DNA of 64,000 bases from Tritrichomonas foetus (taxonomy: Eukaryota > Parabasalia > Tritrichomonadida > Tritrichomonadidae). The translations under genes and the position numbers were made by a program. Below the pieces are notes generated by a model. The model worked only from the letters and a program-made list of their open reading frames with translations, did not search any database and was not told the origin of the DNA. Shown piece after piece: positions 1 through 10,336 of the stretch (position 1 is its first letter; each line of letters opens with the position of its first letter). The DNA lies in assembly GCA_001839685.1 (NCBI GenBank), contig MLAK01000926.1:121428-185427 (forward strand). The letters are read 5' to 3'.

Positions 1-742
1 TAAAAAAAATTGAATGAAAATAAAATATGAATAAATTTAATTTGATTTAAATCATTAATATTATTATTTTACATCTCATGCAGCTATTAACTAATAATAT
101 AATATATCTTATTACAATATTAACACTATATTAATTAGATATCAAAAGATATTTCAAATATAAATTTTCTGATGGTAACTTTTTCAGAAAATGATTATTT
201 TTAATTTGTGAGGCCCCAAAAATGGACTGTTTAAAACATCTTTATCCAATTTATTTTCTGCATATAATAATAAATAAATTTAATTACCCATTAGAATACA
301 AATACAAATACATAGCAACAATATAAGAATTATTTATTTCTTCCAGTTGGGGATACTTAAACAACCAATTTTAAAAAATTTATTCCGGCATTATCGTCAT
401 CTATCAAAAATCGTTAGCAGGCAACTTAAATCATTCATAGGAATGTCTACAACTTGACGTCGAGCTTTCTCAGCCACGAAAAAATAATTGATGATGGAAT
501 CTTCATTTCTCATGATGATAACATTTAACTGATATTTCAGATTTATCAGCTATAATAAAACTATAAAATCATATTTAGGACATCGAACAGGTTTTTGGGA
601 TTACATTTTTCTATTTAATTGGAATGTTTGACCATCCATGGAGAAATTAAGGCCAAAATATAAATATAACCATCTCTTGCTAAACTATGCCCTTAACAAA
701 AAATGAGAATATGAGATTTTCAATGATGATTTTATGAGATGC
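1..742. other. AT-rich intergenic stretch
   Basis: No open frame with coding character and no RNA gene was recognised before the tRNA terminator. Confidence 0.5.
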
Positions 743-763
743 AAAAAAAAAAAAAATAAAAAA
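743..763 (-). terminator. Pol III T-run terminator of tRNA-Asp
   Basis: On the minus strand, directly after the tRNA 3' end, come six T, one A and then fourteen T. A T-run here is the standard RNA polymerase III stop signal. Confidence 0.8.
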
Positions 764-764
764 G

Positions 765-835
765 CTCGCTGGCCGGGAATCGAACCCGGGTCACAGGAAC
801 GACAATCCTACATGATACCATTACACTACCAGCGA
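765..835 (-). tRNA. tRNA-Asp (GTC)
   Basis: The minus strand folds as a full cloverleaf. The acceptor stem TCGCTGG pairs with CCAGCGA. The anticodon stem TAGGA/TCCTG encloses the 7-nt loop TTGTCGT with anticodon GTC. The T arm is CCGGG-TTCGATT-CCCGG and the discriminator base is G, usual for tRNA-Asp. There is no intron. The TTCGATT box is a good internal B box. CCA is not encoded, as expected for a eukaryote. Confidence 0.95.
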
Positions 836-1635
836 ATTTATTTCCATCTTTTGGAGAAATAACAAGTAAATAAAATTCATAGATTTTTCATCAATTATCT
901 AATTTCATCGACTTCTTGATTAATGATTCATATTGAAAACAATATTATCTGCCAAGCAAAATGAAACAATATATTCAAATGAAAATATCAAAAAATATAA
1001 TTTGTACCAATTTGTTAATTTCTCTATTTTCAGATTAGTGATATATAAACAATGTATGTAATACATACATATATTTGAATATCCAAAAACAATGTTATTT
1101 CCACAATAAATGATGAAATGAATTCGATTAATTGAGTAAATAACAATCTAGCAGGGAAACATGATTATATCATATATTGGAGTTATTTTCTCGATTTTTC
1201 ACTTATCCAGGTTTTCCAAATTCTTGAAATTACTCATGAGAGTCTAATCAAATAAAAATGCCGTTTTTTCTTTCTATTCAATTTATTTACTATTCTTTTC
1301 AAAAAAATTGTGAATAAAATAATGTAACCATCTTTACGTGTAATTCCACTTAACTTTGCCAGCATTGTTATTGTTCTCAATTTTGTTTCCATCAGAAAAT
1401 TCTATTTTAAGTATATCTTATTTATAATTATATATTAATTTAAAAAAATATATAAAATATAAAGAAAATATATCATTATCTCTATATATATCATATATGG
1501 AACGTTTTCATCTTTAAATACTCGGTTATTACTTCAATTCATTCATCAATATTGATCACTTTTCACAAATTCGAAAGAAGTCGCTTGAAATTTTTGATTA
1601 ATTTGTGATATGAATTTTCTTAGACAAAAATTTTC
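836..1635. other. Intergenic stretch upstream of the U-box/VWA gene
   Basis: AT-rich with no coding-like frame. Only the last part, next to the ATG at 1654, has a recognisable signal. Confidence 0.5.
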
Positions 1636-1646
1636 TCACTTCACTT
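1636..1646 (+). promoter_or_regulatory. Putative initiator (Inr) TCACTTCACTT
   Basis: Two overlapping TCACTT units lie 8-18 nt before the ATG at 1654. They fit the Trichomonas vaginalis initiator consensus TCA(+1)-pyrimidine-(T/A), which would give a 5' UTR of about 11-16 nt, normal for trichomonads. The same doubled motif lies just before the unrelated DJ-1 gene. Assignment is by analogy. Confidence 0.5.
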
Positions 1647-1653
1647 TTAAGTG

Positions 1654-3819
1654 ATGTCGAAAGATAATGAAACTCCACAAGAATTTATCTGTCCAATTAC
1701 TTTGGAAATCATGAAGGACCCTGTTCTCATGCCAGACGGCCAGTCATATGAGCGCTCTGCAATTGCTGAAGAATTAAATCGAAATTCTGTTTCTCCAATC
1801 ACGAAGCAACCAATGTCCATTGACGATGCCAAAGACAACGTTGACCTCAAACAACAAATTGAGAAATATCTTAATAAATCAGATGATTCAAACGATTCAC
1901 AAGATCCATCAAAATTGGATGTTGAGGTTTCTCCAATTAACAACATATCACTCGCTGAATTTAAAGCTCGATATACTGAAGATCCAGATAATCACCGAAA
2001 TTATTTGCTTCATGTTTCAGTCAAGCCAGAAGCCATCGAAAATCGAGCACCATTACATTTAATTGCGATGATTGATGTTTCCGGATCAATGGATTGTAAT
2101 GCTTGTCAAAATGTTGCAGATTTTGAAAACATTATTTTAACAAGACTCCAGCTCGTTCAGCATAGTCTTAAAACCATTATTGCTTGTCTTAGTGACCATG
2201 ATATGATTACTCTCATTTCATTTTCTGATGATGCCGCAATTGTCCTGCCATCAACATTAACCGATGCAGCAGGAAAAGTCTTAGCTAATCAAAAAGTTGA
2301 AGAATTAGTGACTTGTGGTTGCACCAATATTTGGTCAGCCTTAGATAAAGGTGTAGATCAAGCTAGAGAACACATCGGAGAAGGATTTAACACATCACTC
2401 TTGCTATTTACTGATGGAGAGCCTAATCGTAACCCACCAATGGGAATCGTTCCTTGTCTTCGTGAGAAGCTCAGTGGTGGTGTTGTCAATTTTACAATTA
2501 ACTCATTTGCATTTGGATATGCAATCGAATCTGAATTAATGGAAGAAATTGCTGAAGTTGGAAATGGAGTTTTCGGATATTGTCCAGATTGTACAATGGT
2601 TGGTACCATTTTTATTAACTTTATTGCAAATATGATTGCAACTGTAAGTCCATTATCTGTTTTAAGAGTTAAAAATGCAGTTTATGATGTAAAACATAAA
2701 ATTTATATCTATAATGGAACAACAACAAATCTAATGGTTCCGTTAAAGAATGTTGATGACTTAAACATTACTCTTGACATATTAACAACAAATCAATACT
2801 TCGTATGTAATGATATTGGTCCAATTGCCAATAGCAATGAGCATGTGCTCTTTAAAGATCAACAATATCGTAGTAAACTTATTCAATTAATCAATACGCA
2901 TAAATTTGGAAGGAATTGTGAACAAGCCATAAATGATATTAAGCAACTCTTTAATGAATTAGAAAGTTTAACAGATCGAAGTGAATTCCTTGAAAACATA
3001 ATGACTGATCTTATTAATCCTAGTGATAGTTGTGGACAAATTGAAAAGTCTTTCCAAAAAGATTATTACTCTAAGTGGGGTAAATATTACTTAAGATCAT
3101 TATTAAGGTTCCACATAGTTGAACAGTGTGGAAATTTCAAAGATAAATCATTACAGCTTTATGGCGGTGAACTTTTCCATCAAACAAGGAAAGTTGCAAA
3201 TAAAATATTTATGGCAATTCCTGCTCCCAAACCAATTGAAATACCTGCCTATGGAGGAAGAGGTCATTCTAGACAAAGAGGAGGAATGCCAATTAATATG
3301 GCTCGTTTTAATGATAGAAATGCTGGTTGTTTCAATGGTGATGCACTAGTGTCAATGAAAAATGGTAAAGAAAAGAAAGTTGATCATCTTAAGAAAGGAG
3401 ATGTACTCTCAAATGGTGGAAAAGTTGTATGCGTTGTAAAAACATTAAATCAAAATGAATCAAAAATAGCTAAAGCTGTAAAAATTGGAAATGCTTTATT
3501 CACACCATATCATCCAATTAAAGTTGATGGAAATTGGATATTCCCAATTGATTATGCAAAACCAGAATTATATGCAGTTGATTTTTGGTATAATTTAATT
3601 TTGGAAGGAGCAGGAAGTGCAACAATTGGTGGCATTGAAGCAGTCACACTTGGACACGAAAAGAAAGATGGCGTTTGTAATCATCCTTATTTTGGTACTA
3701 ATCAGGTCCTTAAAGCATTAATGAAGTATGATGGGTATAATAAAGGAGAAATCGAAATTAACAATAAATTAACAGCTAAACGAGATCCAGACACGAATTT
3801 AATCATTGAATATTATTAA
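1654..3819 (+). CDS. U-box / VWA / Hint (Vint-type) fusion protein
   Basis: A predicted 721-residue protein that combines an E3 ubiquitin-ligase module with a self-processing module. Residues about 9-75 form a U-box (FICPITLEIMKDPV, then PDGQSYER). Residues about 134-330 form a von Willebrand A domain with an intact MIDAS motif D141-V-S143-G-S145. The last ~165 residues look like a Hint domain of the Vint class: GCFNGDALV around Cys559 resembles block A, with Cys as the splicing/cleavage nucleophile, and T617-P-Y-H620 matches the block-B TxxH. The order U-box, VWA, linker, Vint is known from other protists. The frame opens with GTG three bases earlier, but the ATG at 1654 follows an initiator-like motif and is preferred. 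The stop is TAA followed by TAAAA. Hint activity is inferred from motifs only; cleavage would separate the ligase/VWA part from the tail. Confidence 0.85.
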   Translation: MSKDNETPQEFICPITLEIMKDPVLMPDGQSYERSAIAEELNRNSVSPITKQPMSIDDAKDNVDLKQQIEKYLNKSDDSNDSQDPSKLDVEVSPINNISLAEFKARYTEDPDNHRNYLLHVSVKPEAIENRAPLHLIAMIDVSGSMDCNACQNVADFENIILTRLQLVQHSLKTIIACLSDHDMITLISFSDDAAIVLPSTLTDAAGKVLANQKVEELVTCGCTNIWSALDKGVDQAREHIGEGFNTSLLLFTDGEPNRNPPMGIVPCLREKLSGGVVNFTINSFAFGYAIESELMEEIAEVGNGVFGYCPDCTMVGTIFINFIANMIATVSPLSVLRVKNAVYDVKHKIYIYNGTTTNLMVPLKNVDDLNITLDILTTNQYFVCNDIGPIANSNEHVLFKDQQYRSKLIQLINTHKFGRNCEQAINDIKQLFNELESLTDRSEFLENIMTDLINPSDSCGQIEKSFQKDYYSKWGKYYLRSLLRFHIVEQCGNFKDKSLQLYGGELFHQTRKVANKIFMAIPAPKPIEIPAYGGRGHSRQRGGMPINMARFNDRNAGCFNGDALVSMKNGKEKKVDHLKKGDVLSNGGKVVCVVKTLNQNESKIAKAVKIGNALFTPYHPIKVDGNWIFPIDYAKPELYAVDFWYNLILEGAGSATIGGIEAVTLGHEKKDGVCNHPYFGTNQVLKALMKYDGYNKGEIEINNKLTAKRDPDTNLIIEYY

Positions 3820-3898
3820 TAAAATTCATTTATTAATAGATGATTTTAATCATTTTACTTTAAACTTCTTTCCAATTCGTGAAAATTGTGCCAACATC

Positions 3899-4378
3899 GA
3901 ATCGATGGGCAGGATTTTTTTTCCTATGAGTTTTGTTTTTTGACACTAAAAATGGGTAAATGTGATGTGACTTTGCGGGCCCCTTCGACTCATTCGGCCA
4001 TTGGAAGAGGTGCTGCCACGTGACCACAGCTTCGGATCGCTTCGCTCCCTCCGCTGTGTTCACGTGGCGCACCTCCTCCATGTCGAAGTGACCCAAAGAA
4101 CCAGCAAAGTTCACATCACATTTACCNTGTGACTTTGCGGGCCCCTTCGACTCATTCGGCCATTGGAAGAGGTGCTGCCACGTGACCACAGCTTCGGATC
4201 GCTTCGCTCCCTCCGCTGTGTTCACGTGGCGCACCTCCTCCATGTCGAAGTGACCCAAAGAACNAGCAAAGTTCACATCACATTTACCCATTAGGTTTTT
4301 TCCACTTTTGACCTTTATTTGACCTTTCACTTCACATTTACAAAACTCATAGGAAAATAAATCTCTGCCGAATCGATG
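3899..4378. mobile_element. Mutator-like foldback MITE with 9-bp target duplication
   Basis: The element spans 3908-4369 and is flanked by the exact 9-bp direct repeat GAATCGATG (3899-3907 and 4370-4378). Its ends are inverted: GGCAGGATTT at the left against GGCAGAGATTT at the right, then both arms share TTTTCCTATGAGTTTTGT. Internal arms GGTAAATGTGATGTGA and TCACATCACATTTACC are also inverted. The core is far more GC-rich than its surroundings. A 9-bp duplication is the hallmark of Mutator-like elements. It has no transposase, so it is non-autonomous. A 162-bp internal unit is present twice (3966-4127 and 4128-4288), with an N at 4127 and another at 4264, so the duplication may be an assembly artefact. 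Confidence 0.75.
3966..4288. repeat. Tandem 162-bp GC-rich hairpin unit, two copies
   Basis: Two near-identical units with a 162-bp period. Each contains a long inverted repeat, GAGGTGC/GCCACGTGA/CACAGC against GCTGTG/TCACGTGGC/CACCTC, around a loop of roughly 20 nt, so single-stranded DNA would fold strongly. The open frame crossing it on the minus strand is a by-product of the repeat and contains N. Confidence 0.8.
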
Positions 4379-4458
4379 AGAATTTGTTTTGTTATGGAAA
4401 AATAGTTGACCAAATATAAATTTAAAAAGTTGAAAATTTAAACAACTTAAGACATAAG

Positions 4459-5643
4459 ATGAATAATCGAGATCTCCGCTTATCTCAAGCAATGAGATCA
4501 AGATGTCCAGTTGAATCTAAAGTCCTCAGTAATACAAATACGAGTATCAACATGGAAAACGAGCTCGAACGCTTTGTTTCTCAGATCGAAGAAAACACAT
4601 TTACGATTCTTTCAATTAAGCAGAAATTCAAATTAATGAAAACAAACAGCGAAGTTTTCAAAAGTGAAACAGTTGAAAAGTTGGATACTTTCGAAAAACA
4701 AATTAACGAGATTGAGAGTCATGTCATAAATGCTTTTACTGACTTTAACAAGCGTCTGGATCATATGGAGTTACTTGGATTTAGGCCTGCTTCCTACCAT
4801 CCTGCAAAAATTATCACAATTAGTGATAACCATCAAATCACAAGTGCTTTTTATTCATCAGATTTTGTGTATATTGGTACCGATTCATCCCGAATTGTTA
4901 TATATGCTGGTAAATCGATGCAATTTACCAACGAAATCGGCCCATTAGATGGCGCGCCAGTCGTTGATATCGGCCTTGTCTCTCGAGCAGAAAATCCAAT
5001 ACTGGCAGCTCGAACAACAGCAAATATGATTCACATCATTGATATCATGAAACCATCCCAAAAGCGTTCAATCTCATCAAAATTATACGTAACGTGGCCT
5101 TCAAACCTTCCTTCATCATATCGTCTTGTTACTGTTGAAGAAGAAAATAAATTGAACTTCTATGATGAAAATATTGCTGTATCAAACACAATAGAAACAC
5201 CTGTTGAAAAAATGTATCCTGGGCCAGATCGTCTGATTGTTACAAATGGCAAAATTCTCTCCATTTTCAATCTCGATGATGAAATCACTGTTGAAAACTC
5301 TATTGAGCTTCCATTTGCTCCAAAATTAATTTCATCCTCTAGAACGTTCTTTGTTGCTTCTGGTGAATGTAATGATATTGCTGTTATTGAGTTTAATGGT
5401 AATTTTAAACTGGTGAATGTTGGCGGTCCGTCAAGGTTTTTGTTCACGTGGGGATCATATTATTTTCGAGTTGGTGAAGATACCCTCGTACAGTGTCGCG
5501 ATTTTACTGGAAAAAATGAAGTTATTACGATTGGTGATCCAGCTTGGTGGCCGCATGAGAAACAAGGGCCACTTGCTGAATGCAAGATTATGGAGTCAAC
5601 CTTAGTAACAGCAGTTGACCTCAAATGTGTGTTGTGGAATTAA
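4459..5643 (+). CDS. Coiled-coil protein with propeller-like C-terminal region
   Basis: A predicted 394-residue protein I cannot assign to a named family. Residues ~30-110 are charged and helical (ENELERFVSQIEENTF, then KLDTFEKQINEIESHV), which suggests a coiled coil. The rest alternates short beta-rich segments typical of a WD40-like propeller, for example DFVYIGTDSSRIVIYAG and NEVITIGDPAWWP, ending in KCVLWN. No signal peptide or membrane segment is visible. It may be a cytoskeletal or scaffold protein, but this is speculation. The ATG at 4459 is the first in frame. The gene starts 81 nt beyond the right target duplication of the foldback element, so the element could affect its promoter. 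Confidence 0.75.
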   Translation: MNNRDLRLSQAMRSRCPVESKVLSNTNTSINMENELERFVSQIEENTFTILSIKQKFKLMKTNSEVFKSETVEKLDTFEKQINEIESHVINAFTDFNKRLDHMELLGFRPASYHPAKIITISDNHQITSAFYSSDFVYIGTDSSRIVIYAGKSMQFTNEIGPLDGAPVVDIGLVSRAENPILAARTTANMIHIIDIMKPSQKRSISSKLYVTWPSNLPSSYRLVTVEEENKLNFYDENIAVSNTIETPVEKMYPGPDRLIVTNGKILSIFNLDDEITVENSIELPFAPKLISSSRTFFVASGECNDIAVIEFNGNFKLVNVGGPSRFLFTWGSYYFRVGEDTLVQCRDFTGKNEVITIGDPAWWPHEKQGPLAECKIMESTLVTAVDLKCVLWN

Positions 5644-8003
5644 TTTATATAAAAATAATAAAGGGAAGAAAATATATAAATGAAAGATTTAACTAATTAA
5701 TATGAAAGAATTAACAAAGTAATGAAAAGATTGATAAAGAAATGAAGGACTTAATAAATGAATGAATGAATGAATGAATGAATGAATTAATTTGGAAATG
5801 AAATTCATGAATGAAAAATGAGAAATAATATTCATGAATATGGGAATCATATCGAAGAAGGGGAGATGCAAATAAAAATAAAGCTAAGGGTGGAGCAGTA
5901 ATAGTTGTATATAATTTTTGGTTGGAATTTTGAATGGATTCTGGTCATCAAAATTAATGATAAATAAAAATTCTTCTTAAAATCTCATTGATAAATGATA
6001 GAGTGCACTTAAAATGAATTATTATCTAAAAAAATTTTTTTGCTGGGAAAGTTATGATTTTTTCTTGATAATTATGGATTGTATTGAAATGACAAAGTCA
6101 ATTTGGTGAAACCAATAGAAAATATATGTGAGATGATTTGCATCCTAATGTTACTTCAATAATTTCAAATTTTAATCTGATTATATTCATATTCATTATT
6201 AGATCTAATAATTACTCCATAGAAATATTATGTTTTCTCCTATACTGGTGACTCAAAATACGAAAAAAAAATTGAGAGGATTTTACTGTTAATAACTGAA
6301 ATAAAATTAATAGGATTTTTGAGATGAACTCATAAGGAAACTTTAATGTCCATCTTGTTCCCATACATCTTCACCATTTTAATTTGCTCAAACAGCTTAT
6401 GATTCTTTCTTTCTCAAGAATCGTTCCAATTTATCGTTTTTTATTAAACGTTCATCTATCTGTGTTCTCAAATATTCAATCCATCGTCTCTTCTATTCAA
6501 TCTTCAAATCAGTTAACTTAATTTTGAATAGAACATTTTTGTAATTTTTACTTTTTGAATACTTTTGTATCTTGAACCGAAGTTATTACTCTATGAATAA
6601 CGAATAGTGTACAATTTATTGACCACTAATATCAACTAAAATTGATTATTGATTTTTCCAGATATTACGCTTGGTACCGACTTGAAAATGCAAGAAAATC
6701 GTTTTGATAAACTTGAGCCGATTTTTTAGAGAAAGATTTTATCAGAATTCATGGAAAATTAAATTGACCTCCTAGAAATATATTGAATGACATTTGATAA
6801 ATTGAATGTGATTTATTGAATCAAACGAGATTTATTTGAAAACTTTTTTTCCTCAAGAAACAAATCGTGAAAAGCGACAATCTAAATGATGGTTTCATTT
6901 CTTCAACAATAGCCCATATGGTTGATTCTTTCAAAAAAAAAAAAAAAAATGTGGAAGAATGAATGGATTCACAAAATTCACCACTCTGAGCTTCGAAAAA
7001 AGATGACAGTACCAAATACAATTTTTGAAATTTATAAAATTATTAAAATTGTTGAGCGTATACATGGGAGGAATAAGGAGTTATAAATTGAACAATGATG
7101 AGAAAATATGTTCCATATTTTTCAATTTGTCATAGAAAAATAATGTTCTCTCAATTAATTCAATAATTGAAGAAAATAATTTTCATACAATTTCTAGATA
7201 AAATCATTCAATCTCATTGGTTAGTTCTGATTGTTTACAGTAATATTGATTTGAATGATCGATATCACATTTTGGAATTTCAAAATATTCAAATAACTAA
7301 TCATATATAAGTAAAATAATTCACTTTATATCACACTAACAACTTTATCTAATAGTTAATAAATCCTAATTAAATAAAAACTGATTCTTTTTCAAGAAAC
7401 CATGAAAATTATATTCTAAATTATTTTCTCAAAAGAAATTGTGAAGGCTTTAAATAATTCATTTGATTATTTTTGTTTTAAATGTTTTTTATTTGTTTTC
7501 AACGCTTTTTTTGTGTATCCTTTTTATCAGAATTTCTGTTATCTTAATTTTTATATTGGACTCTTTTGAATCTGAACGGGAGATCGATTTCTTTTCGGAT
7601 CATCACTATTCATTTGCGTTGCTGAGTCATTATTTTGCTCAACACAAAAAGTATTTCTTTCTTTTCTGAGTTGACCCATGATATTTTTTTGAATTCAGCT
7701 TTATACAATTTTTTCTATATATTTTAAATATTTTTGAGATCCTTGTGAATATAAATAAGTCAATTTTTAATATAATTATTGTGTTTGATTTTTCATTTCA
7801 GATCAACTTATTTCACTCTATGCAATTTTTGAATAGAAAATTTCATTTTTCATGTTTTTGAATTCGTTGGTCATTTGAATACTAATTCAAACATTTTCAT
7901 CACCTCAAGAATCTCCAAGGGATGTCTCAATTTTATTCAAAAATATTTGCTATTGTTTTCAATACAAACAGAAAATTGATAAATCATGATAGTTGTTGTT
8001 TGC
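5644..8003. other. Long AT-rich gene desert
   Basis: No ATG-initiated frame with coding character was found. The longer open frames here start at TTG or are antisense low-complexity. A short (AATG)n tract lies at 5757-5786 and an A-run at about 6934-6949. Confidence 0.5.
5757..5786. repeat. (AATG)n microsatellite
   Basis: About seven perfect 4-bp AATG units just downstream of the gene ending at 5643, within a larger stretch of degenerate ATGAA repeats. Confidence 0.85.
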
Positions 8004-9115
8004 ATTTTGTAAGATGTATACAAACTAAATAGTCTTAACGTACGAAATCACTAAAATGATCCTTATCATCAGTATTACTTAATACCATCAGTCAAAAATC
8101 AAAACCCAAATAGCTAAAAGAATGACGAAAATTTCCCTTATCGCAAACTTCGCAAATGGCCGAATTCAAAAATATTTCGAAAATGATTCTGAAGAAGCTA
8201 TTGTTTCAGTTTTCGGGTGAACAGCTTTCAGTCAATTGTTAAATCTATATTTTATAGTTATGAGCCATATTTATTCATAGTTTTGAAATTTTGCAACAAT
8301 TAAACCGAAAAAAGAGCGATTTTGGAGAAAGCCTAAAAAAAAATTGTGAGAAGCTTTTTTTCCAAGAATCACAAAGATTATAATACTGCTTCCCATAATT
8401 CTATTTACACTTCTTCTATCGATTTTTAATTAAAAATCGCGAAAATTTTGATAGTTTTAACTCAGTGATGTTGAATTAATTCAATTTCCATTTGACAAAT
8501 ATGAATGTATTGAAATCTTTTCTGTCATAAAATTTTTGTATATGAAGAAAATAGACTGGCAGTCCTCAACAGCACATTCTCAAGCAGGGATACAGATACA
8601 ACGATTGAAAGACCAAATCAAGAAAAATGGAATCCAATATGTTTTTTTCCAGACTCGATGCCAAGTGAATTTTCTGATGACTCGCCATTTAGATGGCAAA
8701 ACATTCGTAATCTTCTCATTGATGCCTAAATTTTTTTTATTTATATCAAAATTATTAATATTTTTTTTATACTTCATTTTTGTATTTTGGAAAACATTAT
8801 AATTTTCGATGGAGGGTCATATGATAATAAAAAGCACGATTTATGATAAGAAATAATCAAGATATTAATGCTATAAAATCACTTTTTATCTCAATAATTC
8901 TCAGAAATTTCTGTTGGGTTTATTTTTTTCTCACAATTTTTTTTTGGATTTGGTTTTCTCTGTATCTTGATTTTTAAATTATAATATTTATATATTATTA
9001 ATAGGATTACAATTAAATAATTTTTAGATGACAATAATATCAACAATTATTCATTTAGATCTCTCAATAGTCTTCTACATCTAGAGCTAGTTAGTTTGTA
9101 TACATCTATTTTGTA
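8004..9115 (+). mobile_element. 1096-bp TIR transposon, copy A, with 8-bp target duplication
   Basis: The element proper is 8012-9107. It begins AGATGTATACAAACTAA and ends with the inverse, giving terminal inverted repeats of about 21 bp with one mismatch. It is flanked by the exact direct repeat ATTTTGTA (8004-8011 and 9108-9115). Two further copies of identical length lie at 29049-30144 and, inverted, at 60187-61282. It carries only two small frames (32 codons at 8122-8220 and 86 codons at 8542-8802), so it is probably non-autonomous. An 8-bp duplication is typical of hAT and P superfamilies, but the AGATG terminus does not match the usual hAT ends, so the superfamily is open. Confidence 0.85.
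8542..8802 (+). CDS. 86-aa ORF inside transposon copy A
   Basis: The frame starts MKKIDWQSSTAHSQ and is kept at the same length in all three copies. The first ~50 residues look protein-like; the rest is hydrophobic and Phe-rich, as expected from T-rich DNA. I recognise no domain. It may be a relic of a larger transposase or a chance frame; the copies are too similar for conservation to be informative. Confidence 0.3.
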   Translation: MKKIDWQSSTAHSQAGIQIQRLKDQIKKNGIQYVFFQTRCQVNFLMTRHLDGKTFVIFSLMPKFFLFISKLLIFFLYFIFVFWKTL

Positions 9116-9290
9116 TTAAAACTACCTTTTCTAATAAGCCTCTCAATTCTTTTCGATTTGCTTGAATAACTTTAATTTCTATTCAAATTATGCATCTTTA
9201 TCATCATAGACATTCAATTAATTTTATCGTTTATCTGATAGAAAAAAAAACTCTACCAAAAATAAAAAGAGTTATTTTTTTTTAAGCAAA

Positions 9291-9965
9291 ATGAATATTT
9301 CAACTTCCTCATCAGCATTTCCCGCACCAATTCCTATTCCAAATCAGTTAGACTCACTACCGAAAGGATCCCAACTTGATAAAATACAGCAAAAGAGAAG
9401 GCGAACTAATTTTAGTGTTGACGAGGATCTTCTCTTCCTTCAACTAGTTGGACAATATGGACATGACTGGAATAGAATATCTAAGTATTTTGAAGGAAGA
9501 ACACCGCGTTCATGCAAAGATCATTATGTCAATGTATTAAGTGGAACCATTAAAAGGACCAAGTTTACTGCTGAAGAAGACTCCCTTTTATTACATCTTT
9601 ACCAAATTCACGGACCACGCTGGACAATTATTGGCCACTACTTCCCAGACAGACCATCGATCTCTCTCAGGAATCGAATTGCTTCGCTCCAGATGAAAAG
9701 CGCTAAGTATGACACTACGAACAGTGGTGCTGAGGTTGATAGTTCCTGTATTAGAAACTATAACTATAATTCATTCTGTTCACCCCAGAATTTATATATG
9801 AATGAATTCACACCTTATAAAAATTTCAATAGAAGCTCTGAATCAGCTCAGGAACCAGAAATCAGATCGTCAATAGGAAATAATATCATGCAATCATTAA
9901 CCGACCTTGATGTTGCAATGTTTGATATTCAAGAAATATATAAGATTTCTTCATTGTTGTTGTAA
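9291..9965 (+). CDS. R2R3-type Myb DNA-binding protein
   Basis: A predicted 224-residue nuclear protein with two adjacent Myb repeats at residues ~37-140. Repeat one runs RRRTNFSVDEDLLFLQLV, then GHDWNRISKYFEGRTPRSCKDHY. Repeat two runs KFTAEEDSLLLHLYQIHG, then RWTIIGHYFPDRPSISLRNR. Both keep the spaced aromatic core and the recognition-helix patterns of trichomonad Myb factors, which bind Myb recognition elements in promoters. The tail after residue ~145 is Asn/Ser-rich and poorly structured. The ATG at 9291 is the first in frame. It lies 176 nt right of transposon copy A. Confidence 0.9.
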   Translation: MNISTSSSAFPAPIPIPNQLDSLPKGSQLDKIQQKRRRTNFSVDEDLLFLQLVGQYGHDWNRISKYFEGRTPRSCKDHYVNVLSGTIKRTKFTAEEDSLLLHLYQIHGPRWTIIGHYFPDRPSISLRNRIASLQMKSAKYDTTNSGAEVDSSCIRNYNYNSFCSPQNLYMNEFTPYKNFNRSSESAQEPEIRSSIGNNIMQSLTDLDVAMFDIQEIYKISSLLL

Positions 9966-10336
9966 GAGCAACTGATAATTGTAAATACTATGTTATTACC
10001 ATGTTGTTTTATTTTATTCTTTCTTTCTCTTTTTTTAATATTCATCAAAAACTCAAGCAATTCATCATTTTATCTCTAAAACCAAATTCATTAATCGATG
10101 GGTCTTCCATGATTGATGCAGCAAATGAAAATCTTTTATCACGAAACTAATAATATTCATGTATATTTTTTTGGGCGATGAAACTAATTGTGATAGAAGG
10201 TGAACCAACATACTATAGTGATTGATCATTTCCATTAATTTATTTGAACTCAAACATGGGATTTATTTGTTTTATCGATAGAATTATTAAAATCGTGAAT
10301 GTCATCAATATTTCTATTCAAAAATAATCTGTCAAA
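9966..10336. other. Intergenic stretch
   Basis: AT-rich with no supported gene. The 62-residue minus-strand open frame inside it lacks coding character. Confidence 0.45.

Noticed and set aside
3860..4501. 213-residue minus-strand open frame
   Set aside because: It runs through the foldback element, repeats itself because the unit is doubled, and contains N; it is a by-product of the repeat.
7463..7669. 68-residue hydrophobic frame
   Set aside because: Starts at TTG, T-rich, no in-frame ATG near the start, in a gene desert.
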